Origin: Oceanihabitans sediminis
Lineage (GTDB): Bacteria; Bacteroidota; Bacteroidia; Flavobacteriales; Flavobacteriaceae
DNA: 64,000 bases
Assembly (NCBI RefSeq): GCF_003337215.1
Contig: NZ_QPIG01000001.1
Coordinates: forward strand, 310,001-374,000
Direction of reading: 5' to 3'
In this document: positions 19,085-28,927 of the stretch, piece after piece
Numbering within the stretch: the stretch's first letter is position 1
How the letters are laid out: each line of letters opens with the position of its first letter
Notes under the pieces: model-generated
The model's input: only the letters and a program-made list of their open reading frames with translations
The model's database searches: none
Told to the model about the DNA's origin: nothing
Program-made: the position numbers and the translations under genes

Positions 19085-19110
19085 CTATATAACATCACTT
19101 TTAAGACAAC

Positions 19111-20037
19111 TTAGTTCTTAATAAGCTTATGTGTATGGGTTTTATTATCTAGGGTTTGGATATTTAAAAGGTAAACACCTTCAGAAAGTGTGCTTAGATT
19201 TATATTTTTCATGGATTTGCTTTCCATCAATTTTTGCCCTCTAAGATTGTAAATAGCTATTGTAGAAATCTGATTTGGAGTAATACCTTCGACATGTAAT
19301 ACATCCTTTACTGGATTAGGGTAAATACGAATACCTGTAGTATCAACAATATCTTCTATTCCTAAAGAACCTGTTTGCATTATAAAGTTGTCGTAAAAAG
19401 CACTTCCTCCATAATTATTATGTAGCATATTAAACCCTACAATATCTACCATTGTAAAGTTGCTACGGGTATGCGCTAAAACATTATTTAGATAATATTT
19501 TAATTCGGTATCTGATACTTCAATTTTAATGTTTAGCCAAGTATTTGGCGTCCATGCTGCATCTTCAATATAAAAAGCTGTATAGTTTATGTCATCAATT
19601 GTATAAATTAAACCTCTATACTCCATAGCAATTCCTGCTACAGGAACAAAATCGTCATTGGCATCAATACCAAAAAGAGTAAACTCAAAATCGGCACCAT
19701 TGGCTTCTGTTACCATCATATCAAAAGATATTACAAAGTCTTCATGCGTTTTTGGGGTATCGAATGTTTTAGCCGCACCAAAAATAGGCAGCCATTGCGG
19801 GTTAAAATCTGGTTCAAAAGCATTTTTAAATGCATAAGTCCCATCTGTAGCCTTTTCATCGGTTACCACTTGGTTAAGAAGGTAGCCTCCTTGGTTGTCA
19901 TCGGTTACTTCCCATCCGTTTTGGGTGTTTAAAGATCCAAGGGTGTAACCCTCACTCGCTTCAAAAGAAATAGTTTCTTGAGCGGTTGCTACAACTCCTA
20001 AAAATAGTAATAGTAGCATTGCGTAATTTTTCATCAT
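19111..20037 (-). CDS. secreted protein with T9SS type A sorting domain
   Basis: Reading from the ATG at 20037 (or 20034) gives a signal peptide MMKNYAMLLLLFLGVVATAQ, then a beta-rich concanavalin/LamG-like sandwich (about 22-220), and a C-terminal type IX secretion sorting domain (about 235-308) with the typical IRIYPNPVKDVLHVEG start and GVYLLNIQT plus a closing HKLIKN. The protein should cross the outer membrane by T9SS and be anchored or released outside. The frame extends upstream to 20088, but the promoter at 20058-20088 lies inside that extension, so the internal start is preferred. No enzymatic motif was recognised; a carbohydrate- or adhesin-type role is possible. Confidence 0.85.
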   Translation of the reverse strand: MMKNYAMLLLLFLGVVATAQETISFEASEGYTLGSLNTQNGWEVTDDNQGGYLLNQVVTDEKATDGTYAFKNAFEPDFNPQWLPIFGAAKTFDTPKTHEDFVISFDMMVTEANGADFEFTLFGIDANDDFVPVAGIAMEYRGLIYTIDDINYTAFYIEDAAWTPNTWLNIKIEVSDTELKYYLNNVLAHTRSNFTMVDIVGFNMLHNNYGGSAFYDNFIMQTGSLGIEDIVDTTGIRIYPNPVKDVLHVEGITPNQISTIAIYNLRGQKLMESKSMKNINLSTLSEGVYLLNIQTLDNKTHTHKLIKN

Positions 20038-20057
20038 AATTATATTTTTTAGAATAA

Positions 20058-20088
20058 CAAATCTAGCCATAATAGCAGGGTAAAGCAA
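20058..20088 (-). promoter_or_regulatory. promoter of the T9SS cargo gene
   Basis: On the minus strand: TTG at 20088-20086, 20-nt spacer, TAGATTTG at 20065-20058. This is a good match to the Bacteroidetes -33/-7 consensus and fixes the translation start at 20037 or 20034, about 20 nt downstream. Confidence 0.65.
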
Positions 20089-20118
20089 TTGGGAAACTAT
20101 TAAAAAAAACTTAAAAAA

Positions 20119-20135
20119 CCCTTTAGTTTAAAGGG
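20119..20135 (-). terminator. hairpin followed by T-run on the minus strand, upstream of the T9SS gene promoter
   Basis: CCCTTTA / TAAAGGG stem with a 3-nt loop. Read on the minus strand it is followed by TTTTTT. It could end a leftward transcript arising between 20140 and 20580, or insulate the promoter just downstream. Confidence 0.45.
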
Positions 20136-20581
20136 CTGACAAAGATTTTAAACATACAAAAGACTCTAATTTCTAGACTTTATTTTAGTCAGTTAGTTAT
20201 AAATGAGCATTTTGACCAGGAGATTGACTACTAGTGTTTCTATTCGCTCTAGAATCCCTCCTTTTGTAAGTATATACGCTCTTTTGGTTTTCTGATTAAT
20301 AAGTTATAAATGTCAAATTCTAATTCAGATAGGTCATATACTCAACAGCTATTGTTTTTATTCTTCATTTAAGCCACCTTCGACCCTTTATTTACACCCT
20401 GATTACTAGACACATAAATGCTTTAAAAAATAGTTTGTTGTTGCTATTTACCACTAAACCTAGCACTTAGAATCTATACAGAGGTATTTTGTAAGCTTTG
20501 GATTTTTGAGGCCAGAAACAGGTTGCATTTAATGAGATAACACAGCCACTTAGAGCAAACAGAAACGATGAACCGACTATT
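20136..20581. other. long intergenic region upstream of the surface-protein cluster
   Basis: About 445 bp without a credible gene. It should hold the promoter for the 20582 operon, but only imperfect boxes are seen. The leftward terminator at 20119-20135 hints that a short minus-strand transcript could start here; no small frame or clear RNA fold was found. Confidence 0.4.
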
Positions 20582-22297
20582 ATGAGAAAAAAAATACTGT
20601 ATTGGATATTCTTTTTATTCCTCATGACACCATTATTACATGCGCAGGATATTGGTACGTTAAAAGACCAAAAGCCATTTACTTTTCATGGTAGTATTGG
20701 CGGGGGTGCTAATGCATTTTCTTCTAATGAAGAATTCCCTACGCGAGATCCTTTTTCTTGGAATTTATACGGTAATTTTACTGCTTCCGTTTACGGACTC
20801 TCCCTACCCTTCTCTTTCGCTGTATCGCAATATTCTGAAAGTTATACCACTCCTTTTTCTCAGTTTGGTATTAGTCCCACTTATAAATGGGCAAAACTAC
20901 ATCTTGGGTATAGAAATATTTCTTTTTCGCCATTAGTATTTGACGGACATAGTTTTATGGGTGCTGGAATAGAACTTTCTCCTAGAAATTTTTATTTCGG
21001 AGCTTTTTATGGAAGATTAAATAAAGCTATTAGTGAGGATCACCGAACAGAACATGCGGTAGAACCGCAATACGAACGAACAGGCTATGGTGCTAAAGTA
21101 GGGGTTGGTGGCGATCATACAAATTTTAGTTTACAATATTTTCATGCTAAAGATGATGAACGATCTATTGAACGAGCTCAGGATAGTTTAACCACCATAC
21201 TACCTCAAGAAAATAGTGTTGTTGGCTCCTCTTGGAAGTTTACTTTTTTTAAAAAAGTAACTCTTAGTGGTGATGCTGCATTTAGTGTTTTAAACAGGGA
21301 CCTTTCTTATACCACTATAGACAGTATTGGTGAGAAAGAGATACCACGAATTATTCAGAAACTCATACCTATCAATTCTAGTTCTGTATTTAGTTGGTCT
21401 GGCCAGATGCAATTAGCGGTAATGCTAAGAAATTTTAATGCAGTATTGGGTTACCGCCGTGTAGAGCCCGATTTTAAATCCTTAGGTGTACCCTACGCTT
21501 TAGATGATGTGGAAATGATTAGCGCTAACATTAATACCAACTTTAATAAGGGGAAAATAAATCTGCATGCATCTTTTAACAACCAGCACAATAATTTACA
21601 AAACATGCTAAACTCCAAATTGATAACACAAACGGGAAATATTTCCTTAAATACGTTTGTAAGCCAACATTTGAATATTAATATGAATATGACCGGTGTA
21701 CGGGTTTTACAGGAGGATGGCTTATTACAATTAACAGAAGAACAACGATTAGATCAAACTATGTTTACCGCTGTTCTTTCTCCGTCCTTAAACTTTTCAA
21801 ATTACCGGCACCAGCACACTATTAGCGGTAATGTAACCTATACCAATCTAGAGGATAAAAACCCAACTACTCAAGCACAAACGAATGGGAATAATTTATC
21901 TTCATCATTAAACTACGGTATCTACTTTACACAGAAATACTTTGACCTGAACACCTCTGTACTATACAGTGTTTATGAACAGCAAAACAGTGATTACAGT
22001 TCCTTAGGCTTTAATATTGGCGGGAACATGCAGGTGCTTCACAGTAGAAGTTTAAACCTACAAGGGAGTATTGGGTATTTTTTAAACAAAGCCTCTGACT
22101 CACCAACAGGAAACAATTATACCTTTTCCTTTAACGGAAGTTATATGCTATTTAATAGCCATTCTCTTGGGCTTTCTGCTAGCTATATGATTACACCGCC
22201 TGTAAACTTAAATCCACTAAACGAAATAGAACATGTTCCTTATGCAGTTAACAGTAAAATGTTTACTGCTGGTATCACCTATTCTTATAGTTTTTAA
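20582..22297 (+). CDS. outer-membrane beta-barrel-like protein, first gene of the surface cluster
   Basis: A 571-residue protein with signal peptide (YWIFFLFLMTPLLHAQ). The mature part is made of alternating amphipathic strands with many aromatic-ended segments (FNLQYFHAKD-type turns, SLNYGIYFTQKYFDLNTS) and ends with an aromatic strand (AGITYSYSF), the usual closing signal of outer-membrane barrels. No named family was recognised. The next gene begins 13 bp downstream, so all three genes to 30958 probably form one operon. It may be the export channel or membrane anchor for the giant protein that follows, which is an inference from order only. Confidence 0.75.
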   Translation: MRKKILYWIFFLFLMTPLLHAQDIGTLKDQKPFTFHGSIGGGANAFSSNEEFPTRDPFSWNLYGNFTASVYGLSLPFSFAVSQYSESYTTPFSQFGISPTYKWAKLHLGYRNISFSPLVFDGHSFMGAGIELSPRNFYFGAFYGRLNKAISEDHRTEHAVEPQYERTGYGAKVGVGGDHTNFSLQYFHAKDDERSIERAQDSLTTILPQENSVVGSSWKFTFFKKVTLSGDAAFSVLNRDLSYTTIDSIGEKEIPRIIQKLIPINSSSVFSWSGQMQLAVMLRNFNAVLGYRRVEPDFKSLGVPYALDDVEMISANINTNFNKGKINLHASFNNQHNNLQNMLNSKLITQTGNISLNTFVSQHLNINMNMTGVRVLQEDGLLQLTEEQRLDQTMFTAVLSPSLNFSNYRHQHTISGNVTYTNLEDKNPTTQAQTNGNNLSSSLNYGIYFTQKYFDLNTSVLYSVYEQQNSDYSSLGFNIGGNMQVLHSRSLNLQGSIGYFLNKASDSPTGNNYTFSFNGSYMLFNSHSLGLSASYMITPPVNLNPLNEIEHVPYAVNSKMFTAGITYSYSF

Positions 22298-22310
22298 AAT
22301 CTGATTGACT

Positions 22311-25300
22311 ATGAATCCTATCCAAAAAATATCGAAACATTTAGTTGTCTTACTATTAATTTTAAGCTTCAGTCCTATAGATGCTTATGCGCAATTTCCT
22401 GTGCAAGTAAATGTGAATGTACAGCAACCTGTACCTCCATACTTGCCACAGATAAAGGCGAATATCATAGGTAACAGAACAGGGCAACTGAACCAAGACA
22501 TTAGCAATCATCTAGCTATAACTTTGGTAAACTCTGGTAATTCTCCGAAGCGAGTTAAGCTATTTGGAAAAATAGAACGTTTATCTCCCGGGCCGATGAG
22601 TATTACGGTACGACCAGGTTATCAACCATCTAACCCTATTATGATAAATCCGCAACAAATGATTAGGCTTAATCAACCTATGTTGGATGATGCATTTGGA
22701 GGTTTTTCGCAAAGTGATTTGGTTTTTAACAATACGAGTTTAAGAGAATTAAGCCAAGGAGGCTTAAACTATAAATTACCTGAAGGAACGTATCGTATTT
22801 GTGTTACAGCATATGATTATGAAGCTCCAGGACAGTCTATCCCCCTATCTGCTCCAGGAACCGGATGTGCCGTTTTTACTATTTGCTATAGAGCTGCTGC
22901 ACCCCAAATGGTTATGCCTGTATCTACCATGATGCAGTCTTTTGGTGGATTTCAAGATTATACTCCTACATCCTCACAAATTCCATTTAGTTGGACACCA
23001 CCAACCACTACCTGTGGTATGCCGCTAGGTGCACTGAATTATGATTTAGAAATTCGTAAAGTTTTTCCGGGACAATCTATTAATGATGTAGTATATAATC
23101 CGCCAGTTTTTGAGAAAAAAAATATACGGACTACCACTTTTATATTAGACACTTTACGTTTTCCTAATGTGTTTGAAAATGGAGAACGATATACGATACG
23201 AGTTAAAACCAATTTTAGGGCTATGCCTGGCAGTCCGCTAGAAATAGCCAATGAAGGATATAGCCAAGTAGCAGGTTTAAATTATGTTTTACCAGCATCG
23301 GAAACCCCAGAAGTAGAGGCTCCAGCATTGGTAGAGGATATAAAAAATCCTACGGAATATGCTACAAATAGGATTAACGGAAAACTTTTATGGAGCTTTA
23401 AACAATCTGAAGCAAGTTCTCCTGAAAACAATAGCAATATCCCAACAGCCACAGGAGTAAGCCCTTCTATTACTGAGGTAAGCGCCCCGCTTGTTTCTAA
23501 TATAGAAAATTCTCCAATAGGTGTTTATATGGGTAATAATGACATTCTAGCACAAAATGCTTCGGCACTATCACAAACAGACCCTACACTAAATATTGCA
23601 AGCACCTATAATACGGCAGCAACTTATTTTCCAGGTGTAACAAGCGCTACACTTGTGGCTGTAGCACCTTATGAGCCAGCAGAAAATATCATTAGTACCA
23701 ATGCCGCTAGCTCTGTAAGTTATGCGTACGAACACTCGGGAAGCGATCCTTCAGAAAAAAAATATCCGCTGAGTAATGTTACTGTTGTTTTAAAAGGAAA
23801 ACAAAAATCATCATCTGATTCCCCAAGTCAAACAGGGGTTAGTCCGTTTGTTAATTCACCGCAATACACACCATATACCATACAGAATGATGTACAATTC
23901 TCTGGATTACGAACTATGGATGATTGGCCAGGTGCTGCAAATATTAGTCAAACGAACAATACACCAAGCATCTCTAACACAGGCGCAACAAAAGACAATT
24001 TCAGCTCCACCAATATTAGGGACCTTTCCTTAAAAGTATTGGCTTCTGGAGTAACGAATGCCGAGGGAAATTATACCTTAGATTTTATTCATCCAAAATT
24101 TTCTGGGCTTGACCAATATGAAGAGCTTGTACTAAGTGTAAATGCTCCAGGCTTTTATGATTTCTCCTATGAAATCCCGATAAACGAAATAGACACCTTA
24201 AATGAAATTAATCTAGGAGAAAAGGTGCTTCTTGCTGATACTTATCGATTTTCAGCAGTAGTACATGCCCCAAGTATTGAAGGCAGTGATGCTAACCTAG
24301 GGAAAATGCAAGTTCGCATGTATCGTGAGGCACAAGAAATAGCAGAATTTCCTTATTTACAGCAAGAAGGAAATGTAGCTTCGGAAGCTAGAGAAAGCAA
24401 GAACATACAAGGTAAAGAATATGTATTAGTAGCGGTTGATAGTATTAATAAAGGAGAAGCTCACTCACAAAAATTCGAATTTAAGAAACTATTCTATCAA
24501 GGTAATCTTAAAGTAGAGGTCCAAGCTGAAGCAGAAAACTTAGAAACTTTAGCAACAGACCTTCGAGTTAGCTCTCAAAACATCGCTAAAGACAAGATTA
24601 TGTTGGTTAATGCAAATTACAATGCCTTGCTTTCAGAACCTGCCGTACGAGGTCGAGTAGCTTTATATGCTGGAGAAAACACCGTATCTATTCAAGATGC
24701 TATTGTAAAAGTAACTTATAAGGAAGAAGATGTATTGTTTGGAGGGCCTCCAGTGAATATAAACCAAGAAACCTTAGATATCATAAACAACATACAAGAT
24801 AACCAAGCACAGTTACCACCAGCAGACTTAGAGGACCCATTAACTTTTAGTGGTATTCAAACTTCCAATGGGGTAAGTCTTCCTGTTACCGTTACTAGCT
24901 CTACAGCAACTAGCAACTATGCAGGAGCTGCTACTCATATAAGCAGCAGTAGCGTTGGCCAATTTCAAGTAACACCTGCAATTAATATCTCCGATTTATC
25001 TGAAACAGCAAACAGCATACCTGACTTTTTAATAGATCCAGGATATTATTCCACAACAACAGATGCATCCGGTAATTTTTATATTGGAAACTTACCAACC
25101 CTAAAAGCGGGTGCGGAATTCACCATTGAATTAGTTTCGGTACCTAATAAATATCGAGACTTAGCGGTTAACCCTGCTAACAAAAAATTTGAAACAAGTA
25201 TAGCCTCTGGTGTCATAGCCTATAAAGAGTTTAAGCTAGACGCTCAAGTAACTCCGCTAGTAGGAAGGGTTGTTGATGCAAATGGAGCAGCTTTAGGCAA

Positions 25301-28300
25301 TGCAAAACTTCATTTTGAGGGGAGTGATTCCTTTTTTGAAACAGGTAGTACAGGGATTTTTCAAACAAGCTTCTATCCTGGAACACATACTATTATAATA
25401 GAAAAACCAGGATATGTAACAAAAGAAGGACAGGTGCACATAAAGAAAAATCAAGTAAACATAGATCCTCCTTTAGTGCCTGAGGCACAAGAATCAGCAG
25501 CAGCAACACCTAGCGATAGCGAGGTATTAAACAACAGCAATCCAGAGGGGTTTTATCAAAGCTTAAACCAATCTCCAACCATACAAACAGCATTGCAAAA
25601 TGGCGGGGTTCTAGATGCAAGTTTATTTGGACAAGCAACGCATGTAGCTGAAGTATCCAATCCGCATGCCACTATAGATTTCCTGTTAGATGATACGTTC
25701 CCAACAACATCATCTTATGCCGGAAGCACCCTAGACATGGGTAACATAGGCTACTTAAATGAAAAAAGAGCCAAAGTTAAATTCCTTGTAAAAGATGAAA
25801 CAGACACAGACAAATTACTTGAAGGCGTTAGCATTAATCTTTTTAACACCACTGGTGTGACCAATGCAGATGGAGCCTTTTTATATGAAGGATTTGGCGG
25901 TAGTGTTGATATAACACTAATTCCGGAAGAAGGATCAGGATATCTTCCTTTAGAATCTTCCATAGAACTTAGATCCGACAACCAGCTTTATGAAGTGACC
26001 TTATTCCTTGAAAAAGGCATCCGACTATATGGAAGTGTAAGCAGCAATAACACAGCTGTGGATAGTGTAAGTATATCTGTAGAAGGAAGTAGATATATCA
26101 CAAGTCTATCTCGTGAAGATGGCAGTTATGAATTATTTGTACCTGCAGGAGAGCAAGAAATTCGCGCAGCAAAAAGCGGGTATATCGCGCATAGAGAAAA
26201 TATGAGCTTCCAATCGGGGAGTGATGTAGAATTCCACTTTACTTTAGAAGATGGCGGCGGTAAAAACATTGAACAATTATTAGGCTTTGATATTGAGCTA
26301 GAAGAAGCTGAAGCCTCTGCTAATGGGGCAGAAATATGGACCGGAAGATTTGTAAACATTCAACCATATTTACCGGTTTTTCAATCAGACGGTCAGGCAT
26401 ATTTACCATTTGCAAATATAAAAGTAACATTTGATGAAGACGGCAATGCCATACCTGAAAACAATAAAGTTATAACTGACGAAACCTCTATAGCCCTTAC
26501 CTTGTTTCAATATTTACCAGTTAAATTTGAAAACAAAGGAGCACAAATTGCTGTCATAAAAAACTCTAAAGGATGGGGAAGTATTAGCGGACAATTAGCA
26601 TTAGATGTAGATCGTATTTTAGGAGAATACCATGTTTCCTTTATGAAGGAATACTTACCTCAGATTATAACCACAGACCAATCTACACCTGGTTCTATTG
26701 AGATATTCCTTGGGGAAGGTGCCACAGGCATGCCGGGAATAGGAGATGAAAATATAGGAACCATAGAAGGTATGGTTGAAGATGCTGTTCAAGATGTAAC
26801 AGAAGATATCACACCACCTAATACAGAAGAGATAGAAAATGCTGTTAACACAGCAAACAGCTATATAGCAGATGCAGAAAACCTTAGATTCCGATTGGCT
26901 GCAGAAGGATCGCAACCGGTAAAAATTGAGTTGTATGGTTTTACAGTAGTTTTAGATTTAGCCAATACGCTAATTAGCCCTGAAGGTTTAGATCTTTCCG
27001 GAGAAATCCATTCCCCACAATTTGGTCCTGTTGAAGCTCTTGAACTTTCACTTGAAACCCTTAAACTAAATCAAACTTTCCAAATAACAGAAATTGATAT
27101 TCCAACCGATGATTTACCAGAACTAGAAATTGGTGGATGGAAAGGATCCTTGACCTCTCTTTTAATCAATGAAAGCGGCTTGAAGTTAGGAGGAGAAATA
27201 TCGGTTAAACTTCCATATTCTGACACTTCCTCCTTAGCGTTTTCTAATTTAAAGATTACCAAAGACGGAGTTTACGGAGGGGAATTTGAAGTTACTAGAA
27301 ACGGCATTGACTTATTTGATGCAGCCTTGATAAAAGACAATGGAACGGAACTAAGTTTTGGTCAAATTGGAAATAGTGGCATCTACAGTTTATCTGGTAG
27401 TGTGGATATGGAATTTAAAAAACTAATAGAGGAAGAGATTAAAATTCCGAGATTCCAAATTCAAACAGATGGACATTTTTCTGTACAAGCACCTGTAAAC
27501 TATAGTTCTGATTTTGGTTTTGCTTCCTATAGTGTTGATGACTTAGTAATAAGTAACGCGACAGGACAAATGCCATATATAGAACTTTTAGGTGAACTAA
27601 ATACCGATATCCCATTTTTAGATTTTAGTGCAAACAACATAAAGTTTCAGGCTACCGAAAGTGGCAGTGCCAAATTAACGGTAGGTAAAATTGTAGCCGA
27701 CCTTGACGTTCCTGTAATTCATTGCGGGTTAGAATTAGATTTAAGAGACAACGGCTTTGCCGGTGGTGGTAATTTAGAAATACCAGGAACCTCTATAGGT
27801 GCCGACATTAATTTCCATTATTTTAAAAAAGCCAATGGTATAGATATGGGTGCATCCTTTGTTGCAGGAGCTCCAATTGTCTTGGGAGCAGCAACAATTG
27901 ATAAACTAGGAGGAGGTTTTAGTTATGACACTAGTGATGATGCATTTGAGGTAGAAATTGAAGGAGAAGCATCTATAACTGGGCTAGCAGAGGCAGTGAA
28001 ACTTGCGCCAATTAATCTAAGCGTAGTATCTGGACCAATTATAAAGGGAGATACAAAAGTATTGATAGGAGATGAATTTACACTTGCAGAATCTACAGTT
28101 GAATTAAATTTTCCTTCCAAATTATTTGCTATAACTGTTGATGCAGAAATGGAACCAATGGAAGGATTAGGGAAAGCAGACTTAAATGGTTTAATGCGAG
28201 CAAGCTGGGATCCAACGAAAGCTTATGCTTTCCTTGGGGTTAATACCACGATTAAATTAGCCGGTTTGCTAGATGCTAATGGACAGTTTGCTATGGGAGT

Positions 28301-28913
28301 TAATGTAAAAAACCCAAAACATGGTGACAGTGATATTGCCCATTACTTTAGAAATCTAGATAATGACTTAGTAACAAGTAATTATACTTTCTCTGGTTTA
28401 TATGCTTACGGTAAAGTAGATATAGGCCCTCCTAGACCTAAAATTAAAGGAGATTTTTGGGTAGCTAGCTTTAGTGCAAATTATTATTCTAGCATAGAAA
28501 CATGTTTGTTATTTAATTTCGCTGAGGCCGATTATCTTTTAAGTGTTAAAGGGAATTTAAATGCCTCGGCAAGTGCTTGTATTGATGTATCTGTATGGGA
28601 TGGCTGTATTAGTGGTCATTTTAATTCCTGCTTTAGATTAGAAGGAGGAAGAAATAATGATAAAGGTTGGTTTTTTACAGGAAAAATTGCTGGAGATTTA
28701 GAATTCCGAATGGGTGATATAAGATATATGAGGTGTAATAATTGGAGAACAGGCTTTTGGGATGTAGAGGATAGACGAGGAAACGATATAGATGTAGGTT
28801 GGGGAGTTAGAGCTTGCGCTGGTGCTCATGCTAGCATTGAGTACAGCCAAACAAGAGGATTAGATCTTAGTGGTGGCTTAGGGGCCGTAAACACAAATAA
28901 TTATTGTAATTAA
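22311..28913 (+). CDS. giant cell-surface protein with TANFOR-like N-terminal domain
   Basis: About 2200 residues from the ATG at 22311; a TTG six bases earlier is less likely. Signal peptide ending IDAYAQ. Residues about 28-200 resemble the TANFOR domain of large Bacteroidetes surface proteins (FPVQVNVNVQQPVPPYLP near the start and KLPEGTYRICVTAYDYEA near the end). An FN3-like domain follows (about 222-303), then Ser/Thr/Asn-rich low-complexity sequence (about 330-560), and several carboxypeptidase-regulatory-type beta domains (near 485-600, 982-1054, 1154-1234 and 1237-1314; GVTNADGAFLYEGF-type motifs). A long repetitive beta-strand region spans about 1520-2050. The C-terminal segment has about seven cysteines in the last 140 residues. 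No T9SS sorting domain or catalytic site was recognised. It is probably a long surface-exposed or periplasm-spanning structural protein; the function is unknown. Confidence 0.85.
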   Translation: MNPIQKISKHLVVLLLILSFSPIDAYAQFPVQVNVNVQQPVPPYLPQIKANIIGNRTGQLNQDISNHLAITLVNSGNSPKRVKLFGKIERLSPGPMSITVRPGYQPSNPIMINPQQMIRLNQPMLDDAFGGFSQSDLVFNNTSLRELSQGGLNYKLPEGTYRICVTAYDYEAPGQSIPLSAPGTGCAVFTICYRAAAPQMVMPVSTMMQSFGGFQDYTPTSSQIPFSWTPPTTTCGMPLGALNYDLEIRKVFPGQSINDVVYNPPVFEKKNIRTTTFILDTLRFPNVFENGERYTIRVKTNFRAMPGSPLEIANEGYSQVAGLNYVLPASETPEVEAPALVEDIKNPTEYATNRINGKLLWSFKQSEASSPENNSNIPTATGVSPSITEVSAPLVSNIENSPIGVYMGNNDILAQNASALSQTDPTLNIASTYNTAATYFPGVTSATLVAVAPYEPAENIISTNAASSVSYAYEHSGSDPSEKKYPLSNVTVVLKGKQKSSSDSPSQTGVSPFVNSPQYTPYTIQNDVQFSGLRTMDDWPGAANISQTNNTPSISNTGATKDNFSSTNIRDLSLKVLASGVTNAEGNYTLDFIHPKFSGLDQYEELVLSVNAPGFYDFSYEIPINEIDTLNEINLGEKVLLADTYRFSAVVHAPSIEGSDANLGKMQVRMYREAQEIAEFPYLQQEGNVASEARESKNIQGKEYVLVAVDSINKGEAHSQKFEFKKLFYQGNLKVEVQAEAENLETLATDLRVSSQNIAKDKIMLVNANYNALLSEPAVRGRVALYAGENTVSIQDAIVKVTYKEEDVLFGGPPVNINQETLDIINNIQDNQAQLPPADLEDPLTFSGIQTSNGVSLPVTVTSSTATSNYAGAATHISSSSVGQFQVTPAINISDLSETANSIPDFLIDPGYYSTTTDASGNFYIGNLPTLKAGAEFTIELVSVPNKYRDLAVNPANKKFETSIASGVIAYKEFKLDAQVTPLVGRVVDANGAALGNAKLHFEGSDSFFETGSTGIFQTSFYPGTHTIIIEKPGYVTKEGQVHIKKNQVNIDPPLVPEAQESAAATPSDSEVLNNSNPEGFYQSLNQSPTIQTALQNGGVLDASLFGQATHVAEVSNPHATIDFLLDDTFPTTSSYAGSTLDMGNIGYLNEKRAKVKFLVKDETDTDKLLEGVSINLFNTTGVTNADGAFLYEGFGGSVDITLIPEEGSGYLPLESSIELRSDNQLYEVTLFLEKGIRLYGSVSSNNTAVDSVSISVEGSRYITSLSREDGSYELFVPAGEQEIRAAKSGYIAHRENMSFQSGSDVEFHFTLEDGGGKNIEQLLGFDIELEEAEASANGAEIWTGRFVNIQPYLPVFQSDGQAYLPFANIKVTFDEDGNAIPENNKVITDETSIALTLFQYLPVKFENKGAQIAVIKNSKGWGSISGQLALDVDRILGEYHVSFMKEYLPQIITTDQSTPGSIEIFLGEGATGMPGIGDENIGTIEGMVEDAVQDVTEDITPPNTEEIENAVNTANSYIADAENLRFRLAAEGSQPVKIELYGFTVVLDLANTLISPEGLDLSGEIHSPQFGPVEALELSLETLKLNQTFQITEIDIPTDDLPELEIGGWKGSLTSLLINESGLKLGGEISVKLPYSDTSSLAFSNLKITKDGVYGGEFEVTRNGIDLFDAALIKDNGTELSFGQIGNSGIYSLSGSVDMEFKKLIEEEIKIPRFQIQTDGHFSVQAPVNYSSDFGFASYSVDDLVISNATGQMPYIELLGELNTDIPFLDFSANNIKFQATESGSAKLTVGKIVADLDVPVIHCGLELDLRDNGFAGGGNLEIPGTSIGADINFHYFKKANGIDMGASFVAGAPIVLGAATIDKLGGGFSYDTSDDAFEVEIEGEASITGLAEAVKLAPINLSVVSGPIIKGDTKVLIGDEFTLAESTVELNFPSKLFAITVDAEMEPMEGLGKADLNGLMRASWDPTKAYAFLGVNTTIKLAGLLDANGQFAMGVNVKNPKHGDSDIAHYFRNLDNDLVTSNYTFSGLYAYGKVDIGPPRPKIKGDFWVASFSANYYSSIETCLLFNFAEADYLLSVKGNLNASASACIDVSVWDGCISGHFNSCFRLEGGRNNDKGWFFTGKIAGDLEFRMGDIRYMRCNNWRTGFWDVEDRRGNDIDVGWGVRACAGAHASIEYSQTRGLDLSGGLGAVNTNNYCN

Positions 28914-28927
28914 TAAAATATTAAATA

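Noticed and set aside
20038-20088. Longer N-terminus for the T9SS cargo protein
   Set aside because: The -33/-7 promoter lies inside it and the signal peptide starts at the internal Met-Met.
22305-22310. TTG start for the giant surface protein
   Set aside because: ATG two codons later is a better start and gives the same signal peptide.
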